Source: Periconia sp. R9002 (taxonomy: Eukaryota > Ascomycota > Dothideomycetes > Pleosporales > Periconiaceae). Taken from it: a DNA stretch of 64,000 nucleotides. The stretch lies in contig JAMAHW010000041.1 in the NCBI GenBank assembly GCA_023627715.1, positions 124,001-188,000 of the forward strand, given 5' to 3'. Position numbers and translations under genes: made by a program. Below are positions 46,578 through 57,474 of this stretch, one piece after another; the first letter of the stretch is position 1; the number at the start of each line of letters is the position of its first letter. Below the pieces are notes generated by a model. That model saw only the letters and a list, made by a program, of their open reading frames with translations, was not told the origin of the DNA and searched no databases.

Positions 46578-47949
46578 GTTTCTCCTGGATGTATGTAAGA
46601 AAGAATAGATGAAAGAACAATATCAAGAAATTGAAGGAGTGACTGCGAAGAAGAATGAATGAATGGATGGACGAGTGGAACTATCGAGACAAAATCATTA
46701 TTTTCAGAAAAACCACCTGCATACATAAAGCCATACCTCCACCTCGACCGATATGGCTTCTGCATTTACGCTTTCCTTTTTCGATAGCCCCGGGCGCGCG
46801 ACGATTGGACGGCGCATTCAGCCTTGGTGTGGAAAACCAGGTCTGCGTCAGATTGAGAACCGCCGCATACCATTGTACACGCTTCTCTTACGCCTCCGCA
46901 GAAGAGCCAATCTAATCGAGCAATCTAATCCCTGGACCCTCGTCTTTAGCCACCCGCGGTTCCGAGGACTAGGGGTGGCACCACGGTCATCTCGCTTCTC
47001 AGCCTGATGTTCCTGACCTTACCCGTGGGGTTTCATCGCGGGGGACACGGATTTCGCATGGTGGCGCATGTACGACGGCTTTTGCATTGACGTCGTGGGT
47101 GTTCTTTTTCCCCGATATGCGGGTTCGAGAAGGATTTTCTTTTTTGGTGTGTTTTTCTTGTTCTTTTTCCCGATTGGTAGAGGCTGAAACATGGGGCGAT
47201 GCTTGCGCTGCAGACACGAGCGCAAAAGTGAATACAAATATTTCGAAGAGAGCATGCAATTCTTTTTGGCTGGTCATCGATCGGGTTGGCATCAAACGAT
47301 AGTAGATTCTCTTTCGGTAGGTTAGCAATACCAGCTCATATTTGCGTCCCAAGCGCAGGAACCAGCTCTGCAGTGCCGAAATGATGCTCGTCGCACTGAT
47401 ATTACCACATGGCTCATTCAGGCTGCTCTCGTCGCTGGGAGCCCCATGGAAACGCTCTTCAGCCGCATACTCGTGGTGAGCATAGGGGCAGAAACAACTG
47501 TGTCAATGCTGTCTCTCTTTTGCAATTCCGACGACGCAAGGGAGCTCGCGATTTCATCATGCGTAGGTAAAACACAGGTGGTTATAAGGGCAGAGTTAAT
47601 ATTAGCATGGAGGAGAAGGGAGAATACCAGGACGCTAACTGCATCGGGAGCATATCGACGTCCACCATAGGATGATCTTCACAAAAGCAATCTGGAGATC
47701 AAAGCGGAGGAGACTGGAGTAACAGTTGAGCAATTTTCAGCTTTGTATCACTTTCCTGACATTTGTAGTTTGGACACTTCAATAAGCAAACTCTCCTTGT
47801 ACGCCCTAAGATGCACGAACGCGCAGACTATGCTTTGCGCAGGGCATCAACTATAATCCAAAAGAAACGCATAATTCGTCGTATCCGCTTATCGACGCCT
47901 CAATTCCGCCCCTCGCCTCGACCTCTAGTGTCCATCATCATCGTTTCTG
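46578..47949. other. Intergenic, no gene recognised
   Basis: 1.37 kb upstream of the membrane-protein gene. Short frames (for example 46753-47007) start with ATG but lack motifs or splice partners. The first part should be the promoter of the membrane protein. Confidence 0.45.
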
Positions 47950-49583
47950 TCAATACTCTGCCATCATCACTTCATACTTTTCATCCTCGATTCTCCTTTG
48001 GTCGAGATAGGCGGCGTCAGCATCGCGTCCTTGATCGACAATGTGGTCTTCAAGCGGGCTTTCGTCATCTACCTCCATCAAGGACGTCTCCTGTAGCTGA
48101 CTGGTGATGTATAGCATCCCCAGCACATCGACCCCGCGCTGTTTTTTAAACTGACGCAGCTTGTAATGTAAGGTACGAACCACGACTCCTTCAGCCATCC
48201 AATCGTGCGGTGGCTGGGGGGAACTTGAAAACTTCTTGCGGTGTTGTGAGCGCGTAGTCACGCCAGCCCTCTCCTCGACTAGTTCCATGGGCGAATCAGA
48301 GTGTGTCTGGTCGCTCCATTCTTCCTCCGATATCCTTCCTGTCCAGGTAAGCCTGTCCCGAGTGTCCATGACGGGAAATGTCCAGCGCTTCGCGCACTGA
48401 ACTACTCTTTCAAGCTGTGCGCGCTTGGCCGCGTATGTCTCGAGCACGATATCCAGCGTCTGCAACGACGCAATGCTGAACACCACCGAAAACACGGATT
48501 CTTTTTCATGGTCCGGAGTTCGGCCCTTTCTTCGAATCTTGTCCAGATACAACATGTCGTGGATCGTGTACGGCGAGTTCTTAGTCCAACTGCTAACCGA
48601 CCTCTCATGGAAGATTGCTGGGTCGAAGGCCAATTCTTCTATGCCTAGGTTCCTCCTAGGGTTGCAGTGGGCATTGCGCCAATCATCACGGTTCAGCCGG
48701 AGCGTGAGGTGCGTACACCAATTTTCTTTGAAGCCAGGGAGCGCGCCATATGTCAGTGATTTTCTCTCAGGCTGGCTGCGATCGAGATAAAAGCTTCTCG
48801 TCAGTATCCCCGGAAATTGGGAATCCCCGGCACTAAGTAGATGGCGGGCCACGTCTCCGCTTCGAACTCTCACTTCGTCCCGCCACCCTGTGACTATAGT
48901 CTTAAATGATGAGCGTGGCTGGTTCTGCGAGAGGTTTATTTCAAGGCGCTGGATAAATGCGAATTGCCATGGCGCGATCCGTTTGATGATGGGACTATCT
49001 AGGTCGTGCAGTTGCAAAGTCATGAGCAGCATTGGTAGTTTGAATGTCTCTAGATAAACGGCTCGGCATGTCCGGAGGAGAGCGTATGCGTTGGGAGATG
49101 AAGACGAAGCCTGTTTTTCGACCCTGTTTGGTGCAGTAGAATCCATGATAGCGTATTCGTAGATGACTTCCCTAGTGCTCTTTGGCAGTCGATCAAACAG
49201 TGGACACCGGTTTTGATGATTGATGGACTTGGAATTTAATTTGAAAGCAAGTGGTAAAATCGAGGGACTAGTAAACTATTTTTTCTTAGTTTCGAAAAGG
49301 GCGCATTTTTGGCTATGCCTACTTGAGAGCTACTTGCTCGGGGTTCTTCTGGTGGCGGTGCACGCTCACGACGGGGTCTCTTGATCTCGACAGAATCCGA
49401 TTCATTGTCCCTGGAGCGTTTGACGCCTCGACGGGGTTCTACTTTGTTGCTGGGTAGCTCTGCCGATGGACTTTTCTGTTTCTCTGAGCGGTATTTCTTG
49501 CGCTGAGTATCATCGACAGGCTCATCGTCTCGTGCGCGTTTGAGCTTGCTGCTAGAATTCGGCGGAGTGGGAAGGGTGCTCAT
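47950..49583 (-). CDS. F-box-like/DUF-type hypothetical fungal protein
   Basis: Exons 49583-49323 and 49227-47950 (95-base intron GTAGGC...TCCAAG, phase 0) give 512 residues. Exon 1 encodes a basic, charged, disordered head (KRARDDEPVDDTQRKKYRSE; nuclear-localisation-like). Exon 2 begins SINHQNRCPLFDRLPKSTRE followed by VIYEYAI, the short F-box-like leucine/proline motif seen at the start of many Pleosporales and Eurotiales proteins of unknown function. A helical body follows, with ALLRTCRAVYLETF, the usual second motif of that family. The C-terminus is acidic. An internal start at 49146 would lose the F-box-like motif, so I prefer the spliced model. The acceptor is inferred from frame and motif, not confirmed. 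Role possibly as a ubiquitin-ligase adaptor; this is weak. Confidence 0.62.
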
Positions 49584-49829
49584 GTTGTAGTTCGAATGTG
49601 AGCAACGGGTAGTATGATTTCAATGCAGAAAATTGTAATTAAAGTATACTGTCTGATGTAGTCAAAGTGAAAGTAATTGTATCCCATTATATATGTAGTT
49701 AACGCACGGACTTTCACCGTATACCTTTTTAGCGGAGGGTGCAAGGCTCCAAGCCCCAAAGCTATTCCTTCGCGCGTAGTAGGCCTAAAAACAACCAGGA
49801 TTAAGCAGGCACCCGCCAATAACATCATG

Positions 49830-50924
49830 TTAAATCAGACGGTCCGAATTTACTTCCGCCCGACTGAGGCGATGTTTATAGTCTTTCAATCGTTCAGTGA
49901 CGTCCACGCCATTACAAAGCTCCCGGCCCTCACTGTTGCGAAATGTAGGAAGTCCGATTTGCTCCAGCGCAAAGCTCGCTGCGACGTGGCCGTATTTAGT
50001 GGCTTCGCAGATGTCATTGGTTTTTTGCCAGCCAGCGATATAACCGCCTAGGAACGTGTTGCCGGCTCCTGTAGGATCGACAATTTTGGGAGAGCCTTGT
50101 TCGTGGTAGGATGGGAGCCAGACTGGTCTTATCGTGCGGCTCATAGCCACTGCACCGTGCTCGCCCGATCGGATCACTACGACCCCATTTCCTTCTGGTC
50201 CAATGGATGAGTCTACGATTGATTGGCCATAGTCTTCTATTCGTAGAGAATCGAAGTCTTCGGAGTGTGCAGTTTCGAAGATGGCGGCCACTTCAAGATG
50301 GTTAGGGGAGAATACATCAACCCATTTGCAGGCCGTGAGGATCGCCTCTCGATTCGCTGTGGTACAGGCTGATGGGAGAGGTTCCCATACGATAAGTGGC
50401 CGTGTTTGAATATTTTCACGTGTGCGCAATTGAAGGAGCTGGGGGACTTGAACCATGATCTCCTGGGGAGAGCCGAATAAATGCATAGCTTTTGCGTGTA
50501 ATAGTGGTGTGCCTGCGAGGTCGTCTGGCGTTGCTCTGAGAGGTTCGCCATTATATTCGAACGTTTTTGCTATCTGTGAGTTAGTCCATGACGTCGGAAA
50601 GGGCCGAGTGGTCGTACGTCCAAATGTATTATCCTTGTATACTAGCTTTCCTCTTGACGACTTGCGGCCAGTCCTGACTTTCGTAACCAGCGAAACGCCC
50701 CATTCCTCAAAAACGTTTTTCACTCGCGGTGGGAAGTCATCACCTGCGATCACAAGACACCCAACTTCGGTGGGATTGGAAGCAAACAAGCGTTGACCAA
50801 ACGTCACAAACGACGCGGAGCCGCCGAGAACGTCAGTGAGCGGAGATCGATTGGGCATGTAGATGTCATCGATGATGACCATTCCGAGGGAGACGCATGA
50901 TATTTCACAAAACTGACCAGCCAT
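49830..50924 (-). CDS. MAK32: PfkB-family carbohydrate kinase, Mak32-like
   Basis: The frame is open throughout (364 codons), but a 48-base intron at 50617-50570 (GTACGA...CTAACTCACAGATAG, a multiple of three and stop-free) very likely is removed. Exons 50924-50618 and 50569-49830 then give 348 residues. Splicing restores TFGPKTFEY, which I recall as a conserved block of this family, in place of a Thr/Pro/Ser insert. Start MAGQFCEISCVSLGMVIIDD. PfkB signatures are LGGSASFVTFG near the N-terminus and the catalytic IVDPTGAGNTFLGGYIAGW (the Asp base in DPTGAGN). Yeast Mak32 is needed for stable maintenance of an L-A virus strain; the substrate of the family is unknown. Compact neighbours on both sides. 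Confidence 0.85.
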   Translation of the reverse strand: MAGQFCEISCVSLGMVIIDDIYMPNRSPLTDVLGGSASFVTFGQRLFASNPTEVGCLVIAGDDFPPRVKNVFEEWGVSLVTKVRTGRKSSRGKLVYKDNTFGRTTTRPFPTSWTNSQIAKTFEYNGEPLRATPDDLAGTPLLHAKAMHLFGSPQEIMVQVPQLLQLRTRENIQTRPLIVWEPLPSACTTANREAILTACKWVDVFSPNHLEVAAIFETAHSEDFDSLRIEDYGQSIVDSSIGPEGNGVVVIRSGEHGAVAMSRTIRPVWLPSYHEQGSPKIVDPTGAGNTFLGGYIAGWQKTNDICEATKYGHVAASFALEQIGLPTFRNSEGRELCNGVDVTERLKDYKHRLSRAEVNSDRLI

Positions 50925-51155
50925 TGTGGATGGTAGAAGAAATAGCAGCGCTTGAGACTAGTTGTGGATGCCGAAACGAGCCAGTGCTATCTGAGTTTTG
51001 ACCAATCACGGCCGCTGAGTGGCTACAATAGGATTAGTCAGCAAATGCTCCCTACAATCAGTCCATCCTCGTCGTCACATAAATGAATCGTACATCAACT
51101 GCGAATTGCGTAAGAATGAGATTGTATGTTCTAAAAAGCATTTGAGGCATCATGT

Positions 51156-52578
51156 TCAATCACCCTTCGATAGGTGCTGTCTCTGGTATTCTTCCAACTT
51201 TCGTACGAGCTCTTGATGATCCGTTAATTTGAACGGTTCAGGTCCATTATCACAGCACCCCTGATAGGCTTCGTCCACAATACCCACCCTGGGAGGTTTC
51301 GTCCATTCCTTAATTTTCGAGTGGTCCAAAATATTTTCTGCGGTCGGCCGTTGTGCTGGATCTCTGGCCAACATGTTTCTAATCCACACGAAGAAAGAAT
51401 CGTCCTCGTCATTCAAGCCATACTTGAACGCAAATTTTTTCGATGCGAGAAATTCAAGCCAGCTGTAGACCTCCGGTAAATTGGAATGGAAAGCGCCGGA
51501 GCCGCCATTTGATGCGCGAGCTGCTTGGTAAGCATCGAGAGACTCCTCAGCCAGTACCGTAAGCATTTCTGAGAAAACGCACCCCAAACTGAAAATGTCT
51601 GAGGCTCTGCCGTATCGTTCGTTTGCGATAATCTCTGGGCTGGCCCATTTGGGTGTTCTGGCCGTCGGAGTATCCGTTTCGCTACCTTCCTCGGCGATGA
51701 ATTCTCGACTGATTCCAAAGTCCGTGCTTATAGACGTTAGCTATTCTGCGCAGGGGACGCTCATCTAGTAGGAGAACTACACACATATAAATTTTGGCGG
51801 GTACCTGAATGTCGGGGCCTTTCGAAGTGAGGATATTGCTTGGCTTTATATCGAGATGCTTGATGCCTTGAGAATGAATGTATGCAAGCGCTTCTGCAAG
51901 ACAGCGGAAACACCGCTTAAGCTTTGTCGCTTGGAGCATGTTCCATGTATTATCGATCCCAAATTTGAGGAGGCTGAGATTCAAATGACTCATGTATCTA
52001 CCGAAGTCTAAATCCGCGGATGGATATAGTAGCATAGCGAATGTTCTTCCTTGAAGATAGGACCCAACGAATCGAATTACATGGCTATGGCGTAGTCGAT
52101 GAAGATGTTCGACCTCGCTTATGACATCTGCAAGCTTGATGTTGCGGTTCAGATGAATTGATTTCCTTGCAACCATGATTCGACGGCATTCCACGGCTTC
52201 TACCAGTGCTGTTGCTGAATGTCCTAGGACTTTCACTGCTGTGAGAGGAACATGTTCTTGCATATCATATTCAACATTCTGGCCTCTCCCAGACCAGTCG
52301 AGCTCGAACTCTTCGGCAACCCGAAGGTCCTTTTGGGCTATCCATTGGCCGTATTCAGTCGTTTTCGTTGCCATCAGTTTCTCGGAATCGGGATCGGCTG
52401 TAATTCCAGGAGTTGCCGTATGAAAACTTTGAGGACTTCCCATGGTAAGTTCTTCTTCGGCCAATTCTATCTGACGCTGCTGGTTTTCCTTAAAAAGTCG
52501 TTTCTGTAGCTCCGGCGATAAGCGATTCCGACCTTCGTATTCAGCCTCATCGTCGGAGAGCCATGGGTCCCACGGCAT
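51156..52578 (-). CDS. Serine/threonine protein kinase, fungal-specific subfamily
   Basis: Exons 52578-51785 and 51726-51156 (58-base intron, GTGTGT...TATAAG) give 454 residues. The splice joins KIYI/TDFGIS and so creates the DFG motif. Residues 1-110 are a charged, non-kinase head (WLSDDEAEYEG). The kinase core has a degenerate glycine loop (LGHSATALVEAVE), Lys in VARKSI, an intact catalytic loop (IKHLDIKPSNIL), TDFGIS, and TPKWASPEII with SPE instead of APE. A DIFSLGCVFSEML helix follows, and the ending is RDPAQRPTAENIL. The weak glycine loop lacks the usual GxGxxG but the catalytic residues are present, so activity is likely. This kinase type is expanded in filamentous ascomycetes, with unknown targets. 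Confidence 0.83.
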
Positions 52579-52916
52579 TGTGAGTATTGATGAGCGGAGG
52601 TGATCTTCGTATGATGTGTAAAAGACGAGTAAAAATTCCAGAGTCTTATAGTTCGATATGTGTCAATTTGGTAGGTCACGCGGCTGAGCTAGATTGCCTT
52701 GTCAATGATGAGAAGCATAGCCACAGCGCTGCGGGGTCATGGCCTTCTATGCGCTGTCTAGCAGGGTTCACTTCGGAAGTGCGTTGTAAACATTGAATGA
52801 AATACATTTCTGATCATCAGAGTATTGCTACCCTGAGTATCGGCACATGTAGGGGGGAAACACTAGGTACCGTCCTCGGCCAGGAGTAAACATCGAATAT
52901 GTGCATATCATGTAGG
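52579..52916. other. Intergenic containing SINE-like copy 2
   Basis: 338 bases between two minus-strand genes. Apart from the element at 52786-52898, no structure is seen. The element is about 0.2 kb upstream of the kinase start. Confidence 0.6.
52786..52898 (-). mobile_element. SINE-like short element, copy 2 (87 bp, 5'-truncated)
   Basis: The 13-bp direct repeats GTAAACATTGAAT (52786-52798) and GTAAACATCGAAT (52886-52898) differ at one base and bound 87 bp. On the minus strand the insert begins TCCTGGCCGAGGACGG, so about 16 bases of the 5' end seen in copies 1 and 3 are missing, as expected for incomplete reverse transcription. A-box-like TGGCCGAGGACG and B-box-like GTGCCGATACT are present. 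The 3' end is CTCTGATGATCAGAAATG. Confidence 0.7.
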
Positions 52917-54026
52917 CTAGAAAGGATTGTAGATCCACTGTGACTGATGGAAAAACACCTCGAATTCCACACCACCGAACACGCCAATAGCAGGGAAAAG
53001 ATCGCACTCGCCCCTCAGACCGACTGTACCACCTGGACTCCTTTCGTCCAACTCCTCGTTGCCGTCCCAGCTACCCTGTCTCACTCCATTTCGAGTAAAA
53101 AAGACTTCAATATCGAGAATTTTCCCCTGGTTCGTCTGGTCATATGACGGTGGCTGTTTAGGCGGCGCAAACGTCATTCCAATTCCGAGGACTTCTCCGG
53201 GTGAGAAAACTGCAGTGAAATCAACGCCGCCAAAGCTATCATTGACATACTTCCTGCCGTCGTCTCCATGAATCGCTAAACTGCCTCGCTGCCACCCAGG
53301 AAGTCGGAATGTAGGGTATGGGGGTGCGACGAAGCCGATGGCCACTCCTGCATCTGCTGCAGCGAGGGAAGAACCGCCTTTGCGGATCCCATTCACTTTG
53401 ACCTCGAAATATATCGTCTTTGGGCGATGGGTGTGCAAAGGAGAGTCCTGGTAAACACAATATAGGGGGAGATTCGTGAGAAGACTGGAATCCTGACAGT
53501 GTACGTTCGAGCGACATTTCCAATGGCCAGGCTGCCTTTGCGATATCACGTCTCCCGCATACGTCGGGGGACCGAGAAGGGTGAGATGAGCATTCTGAAT
53601 CATGCCGTAGGCTTCTTGCGAAAGGCTTGCTGGAGGCCAGAGAGGGTTTGCCTGTGACCATGCAGCTGCACGCTCGCTCTCTTCCCATGTTGCATTCGCC
53701 GCTGGTGACTCGTCATACCCTATTGAGGGGGGAGGGGGGAGGAGTGAAGTGTCTGGAATCACAGTCCAGTCGTGAACCGGGGGTTGCTGTGATGGTGGCG
53801 GGCCGGGAGGAGGCGCATAGTCTCCGCCGTATCCTGGTGGAGGTCCTGGTGGTGGCTGGAAACTCTCTTGAGGCTGAGTTTGTGGGGGTGTGTAATAGGG
53901 ATTGCTGGGATGCAGCTGTGAGGTCGATGGTTGCAGATGACTGTAGTTGTTTGAGGATTGCAAGTGTGCGTACTCCTCTGGGTTCTTATCGCCTTTGTTG
54001 ATCTTGCTTTTCAGTTTGTCGAACAT
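52917..54026 (-). CDS. SPRY-domain protein with Pro-rich N-terminal half
   Basis: A single-exon frame of 369 residues from the chosen start MFDKLKSKINKGDKNPEEYA. The frame stays open to 54185, but the extra 53 residues look like leader. Residues 30-130 are rich in Pro, Gln and Tyr (PPPGPPPGYGG, a possible WW or SH3 ligand). A SPRY/B30.2-like domain spans about 190-365: TIYFEVKVNGIRKGG, VAIGFVAPPYPTFRLPGWQR, SLAIHGDDGRKYVNDSFGG, EVFFTRNGVRQGSWDG and FPAIGVFGGVEFEVFF. The layout is reminiscent of fungal SPRY adaptors such as the Rsp5 adaptors Ssh4/Ear1, but no transmembrane helix is visible, so it may be a soluble adaptor. Function inferred only at domain level. Confidence 0.8.
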   Translation of the reverse strand: MFDKLKSKINKGDKNPEEYAHLQSSNNYSHLQPSTSQLHPSNPYYTPPQTQPQESFQPPPGPPPGYGGDYAPPPGPPPSQQPPVHDWTVIPDTSLLPPPPSIGYDESPAANATWEESERAAAWSQANPLWPPASLSQEAYGMIQNAHLTLLGPPTYAGDVISQRQPGHWKCRSNVHCQDSSLLTNLPLYCVYQDSPLHTHRPKTIYFEVKVNGIRKGGSSLAAADAGVAIGFVAPPYPTFRLPGWQRGSLAIHGDDGRKYVNDSFGGVDFTAVFSPGEVLGIGMTFAPPKQPPSYDQTNQGKILDIEVFFTRNGVRQGSWDGNEELDERSPGGTVGLRGECDLFPAIGVFGGVEFEVFFHQSQWIYNPF

Positions 54027-54891
54027 GATGAAGTTATGGTTCTCGTCCGTAGCATCAATGTGAGCAGAAAATGGGTTACGGAAGGTACCGTTATTAGTGT
54101 TTGGAAGTCTGTATGCGGCGATTGCAGAGTCAAACAATGGAACGGGCATGTATGTGGAGAAGATCAAGCACCATTTAATGGTCATGAAGTTGTTGTGGCT
54201 GTGTCGAGGTCTTGGTAGACTAATTCACTAGTCACGTCATCGAAATGCTTGGCACATACCTCACACCAACCTTGTTCTGACTTGTAAATGTTCAAGTGCC
54301 ATCGACATTGATATCAAGAAGAAGATTCAAATCAGCATATAACGTTATCAGTTTATTCAGAAGCTTGTATTCCACCCCAGCTAGCCGCCCTAGTTACTAT
54401 CCGGATTTCCCTATTTCCTTATTCTTCACTATAGAGTCTGGGGAATGATGAAATGTGCAAGTACTATTTGGCTTGAACAAAGAAGCGGTCATCATTTGAC
54501 ATGCTAATCACAGCTATCAGGGCTTTTTATTGAAAGAAGGTTTCCCATTATTCCCGTTCAATCCATGGGATCCCGGGTACTGTTCTTAAGTAGAAATAGT
54601 AACTGGATGCCATCTACAATAAAAAATGTCACTAGAGTCCCATAGATCTGGTCGCAGTGAGCATGCCTTATGAAAGCAGTAATTATTCGAAAAAGAAAAT
54701 GCAATCAGATTCAACATTGATAGAGTGACGTTGGTATTAAGCCGATTTTCTGGGGTAATACCCGCCGCCACCTATAAATATCCCGCGTCATCAATTCACG
54801 AGCTCCACTAGCGTGTTCCCTGCCACATCCACCATCCACCAACCTCCTACCTTGCGCAACACCCACGATGCCTTTGTAACACCACAGAAAC
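54027..54891. other. Divergent intergenic, promoters
   Basis: 0.87 kb between the SPRY gene and the MBL-like gene. AT-rich at 54300-54740, with a TATA-like CTATAAATATC at 54771. The C-rich leader lies just before the MBL-like start. No gene is seen. Confidence 0.5.
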
Positions 54892-56073
54892 ATGGACGCG
54901 CCATCTGCGCAGCTCAGTCTCGAAATCCGCGATGCCATCGTCAAATCCCTGGCGACGCGTCGCCCCATCCTGCACCACCTGAACGCCGATACCTCGTGGT
55001 TGCTCCAGATTCCCCGCCCGTCCTCTGCTATCAAGCACGGCAGCCGCATATACTATAATATCCTCATCGACCCCTGGCTGCAGGGCCCACAGTCGGATGT
55101 TGCGCGCTGGTTTTCGCAGCAATGGCACGCGGTCGAGAGCGCGGTGAAAGACATTGCGGAGGTGGAAGAGATGGCCAGGCAGATTGAGATATTATCTGGG
55201 GCTGGATTGCGCCTGGGCAAGGGACGAAGGAAGGGCAAAGAAGAGCCTGCGGAGGTGGAGTCGTGGATCGATGCGGTCGCCATTTCGCACGAGTTTACAG
55301 ACCACTGCCACAAAGACACGCTACTCGAGGTCCATCCTAACGTCCCCGTCTTCGCGACCGAAGTAATGCACTCCTCTACTGTCCCAATATAAAGGCTAAC
55401 AGATAGCCAGGAAGCAGCAAAACTCATCTCAGGCTTCAAACATTTTCACTCCGTAACCACAACGCCAACCTTCTCTTCCGAGAGCCCCGACTGGCACGAC
55501 TACTCACTCCTCCCTCTGCCTTCCTGGCTCAGCATCTCCCGCTTAACTGCCTCTAACGATGCGCTCTACTACCATTCCGCGCTCCTCATAACGTTCGCGA
55601 CGCATCCTTTCCTCCCCACGACCCCAAAGAAACGCTCCTCGCTCTCCATCTACGGCGAGGAGCCCTCGACCGCCCCCGAGGCCGCAGAATGCGTCATCTA
55701 CACTCCCCACGGCATCCCACACACAGCCCTCGCACCCATCGCACAGGCCGACCCACCGCTACACACGCTCGCATTTTTACACGGACTTCACGATGTCTCC
55801 ATATCAGCGGCGCAACAGCTCAATCTCGGCGCTAAGAACGCCGTCCTAGCACAACGGACGCTGCGCGCCAAATACTGGGTCGCAACACACGACGAGATCA
55901 AAAGAGGCGGGGGATTGGTGTCGTGGTTCTTGCGACGCAAAGTCTGGACGGTAGAAGACGCGCTGAAGGAAGCGCGTGCAGAAATGAACGGTCTCGACGA
56001 GGACGACAAGGATGAATTCGCCGGGGTCAAGTTGGAGGACGTGGGGAATGGCGACAGCAGAATTCTTGAATAA
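54892..56073 (+). CDS. Metallo-beta-lactamase-fold-like hydrolase
   Basis: Exons 54892-55362 and 55411-56073 (48-base intron GTAATG...TAGCCAG, in phase) give 377 residues. Blocks resembling the MBL fold are DTSWLLQI, IYYNILIDPWLQG (the ILIDPWLxG strand common in UlaG-like enzymes) and VAISHEFTDHCHKDTLLEV. The last is a variant of the SHxHxDH metal motif in which the first His is Glu-Phe, so a full dinuclear site is uncertain. Further on are YTPHGI and LAFLHGLHDVSI. Fungal relatives are often annotated as beta-lactamase-superfamily proteins of unknown substrate. The C-terminal 40 residues are acidic. Convergent with the GNAT gene 60 bases away. Confidence 0.68.
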
Positions 56074-56133
56074 TCTACCCCTTCGCATCATTACTACACC
56101 ATAATACACCATATACCCTGTACAATCCTTGCT

Positions 56134-56859
56134 TCAATCCACCCACTTCCCCCAAATCCAATACCCAGGCCCCCTCCACTTTCCGCCCAAAAAGATCAAC
56201 TCGTCCGTATCCTCCACATACCACCCCACCTCCTTGAACCCCAACTTCGCAATAACTTTGCCGCTGGCGGAGTTATCCGCGTCCCAGCCCGCTTCCACCC
56301 AGTACTCCGCTTCCTCTTCATCCTCGGACCGAGCCGCGAGTTTCGCCTTAACAACAGCCTCGTACGTATCCAACAGCGCCTTCCCAGCCTCAGTAGCGTA
56401 CCCACGACCCCACGCGTGCTCAAAGTACGCATACCCCAGCGAGCGCGAAACCAACTTCTTCTTCCGCCCTTCCTCCGCCTTCTCTTCTCCTTCGCGAGGC
56501 AAAGGCGGCAGCGAAGCTCCCAGCGGCCGCAACCCTAGATTCCCCACCAACCGCCCCGGATCCTCGGGATACTCCGCGTCCGGTTCAGGCAGCTTGGCGA
56601 AGACGGCGTAAACGATGTTATTCGCGTTGGCGTCGGTGTTGTGCCGTTTGAACCGTTCGAGCGAGTCGGCCGGACTCGTCGTTTTGCCTTGCGGACTCCA
56701 TGTCGTGGTGTCGGCGGATGACCAGATGCGGTGGAACCATTGCGCTTGCTGGGCTGAGGAGGGGTCGTTCATGCGGTGGAGGAGGAGTCGGGGGGTTTCT
56801 ATCGTTTCGGGCATGGTTATACCGCCGTAGATTTGTTGGTTGGTGTTGGCGTCTGCCAT
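56134..56859 (-). CDS. GNAT-family N-acetyltransferase (RimJ/RimL-like)
   Basis: A single exon of 241 residues. The start MADANTNQQIYGGITMPETI is followed by the typical ETPRLLLHRM strand (residues 20-29), a central GNLGLRPLG and LGYAYFEHAWGRGYATEAGKAL. The R-G-x-A-T-E-A is the acetyl-CoA pyrophosphate-binding loop (Q/RxxGxG/A type). NSASGKVIAKLGFKEVGWY is the closing motif. The family acetylates amino groups of proteins or small molecules; substrate unknown. A second in-frame Met at residue 16 is an alternative start. Overlapping 3' flanks with the MBL-like gene leave only 60 bases between stops. Confidence 0.9.
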   Translation of the reverse strand: MADANTNQQIYGGITMPETIETPRLLLHRMNDPSSAQQAQWFHRIWSSADTTTWSPQGKTTSPADSLERFKRHNTDANANNIVYAVFAKLPEPDAEYPEDPGRLVGNLGLRPLGASLPPLPREGEEKAEEGRKKKLVSRSLGYAYFEHAWGRGYATEAGKALLDTYEAVVKAKLAARSEDEEEAEYWVEAGWDADNSASGKVIAKLGFKEVGWYVEDTDELIFLGGKWRGPGYWIWGKWVD

Positions 56860-57474
56860 TGTTGTGTTTGTCTCTCCTGAAATTCACGATGATGGTGTAG
56901 AAGTGCCTTGGAATGGTCCAGGTTTTATTTTCTTTTTCTCCAAACGCCGCCCTTTTATACAATCAATCGCCCTTGGGAAACTGACGCCCTTTTATCTCCT
57001 TCCCTCTAGCACGCATGGAGGAAGAAATGCGGAGAACACGAGGAATGACTCCCAACGCGCGCCGATGTGACTCATAACATCATTATTTCCTACTCGGCTC
57101 AGCTGAAACTATCAGAACTGAAGCTTTCTTTCCGGCGTACCCACCTCGCCTATTCCGTAAGAATTACTCATTTAAGTAAATACTAGCCCTTTTTGTAAAA
57201 TTGAGTAGGGTCGGGGTACTAGAGTTTTCATACAGCGTATAGACTCGAAATGGATACTAGCAGTTTACAAAGCTTATTAGCGTACCTTACTAGGCTTAGC
57301 GCTGCTGCACGAGCCATGCTGTATCGTCAGGTGATAACACGAGGTGCTTTCTAAGGTTTGCCCTTATTCAATCCAAGTCCGCCTAATTCCGTGCAGCCTG
57401 CCTGCGCTCGTTAACCATTAGTTCTGCCATTTCAACAAGTTCGATTCTTTTCCCGTGACGACGCCACGGACCCA
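56860..57474. other. Divergent intergenic, promoters
   Basis: 615 bases between the GNAT gene and a small plus-strand gene. AT-rich around 57080-57300. No gene or repeat is seen. Confidence 0.5.

Noticed and set aside
46753..47007. 84-codon plus-strand frame starting MASAFTLSFFDS
   Set aside because: Looks protein-like only at its start; no continuation and lies in the membrane-protein promoter.
50574..50617. Shorter 44-base version of the Mak32 intron ending at CTCACAG
   Set aside because: Shifts the frame to an early stop; the next acceptor ATAG keeps the frame.
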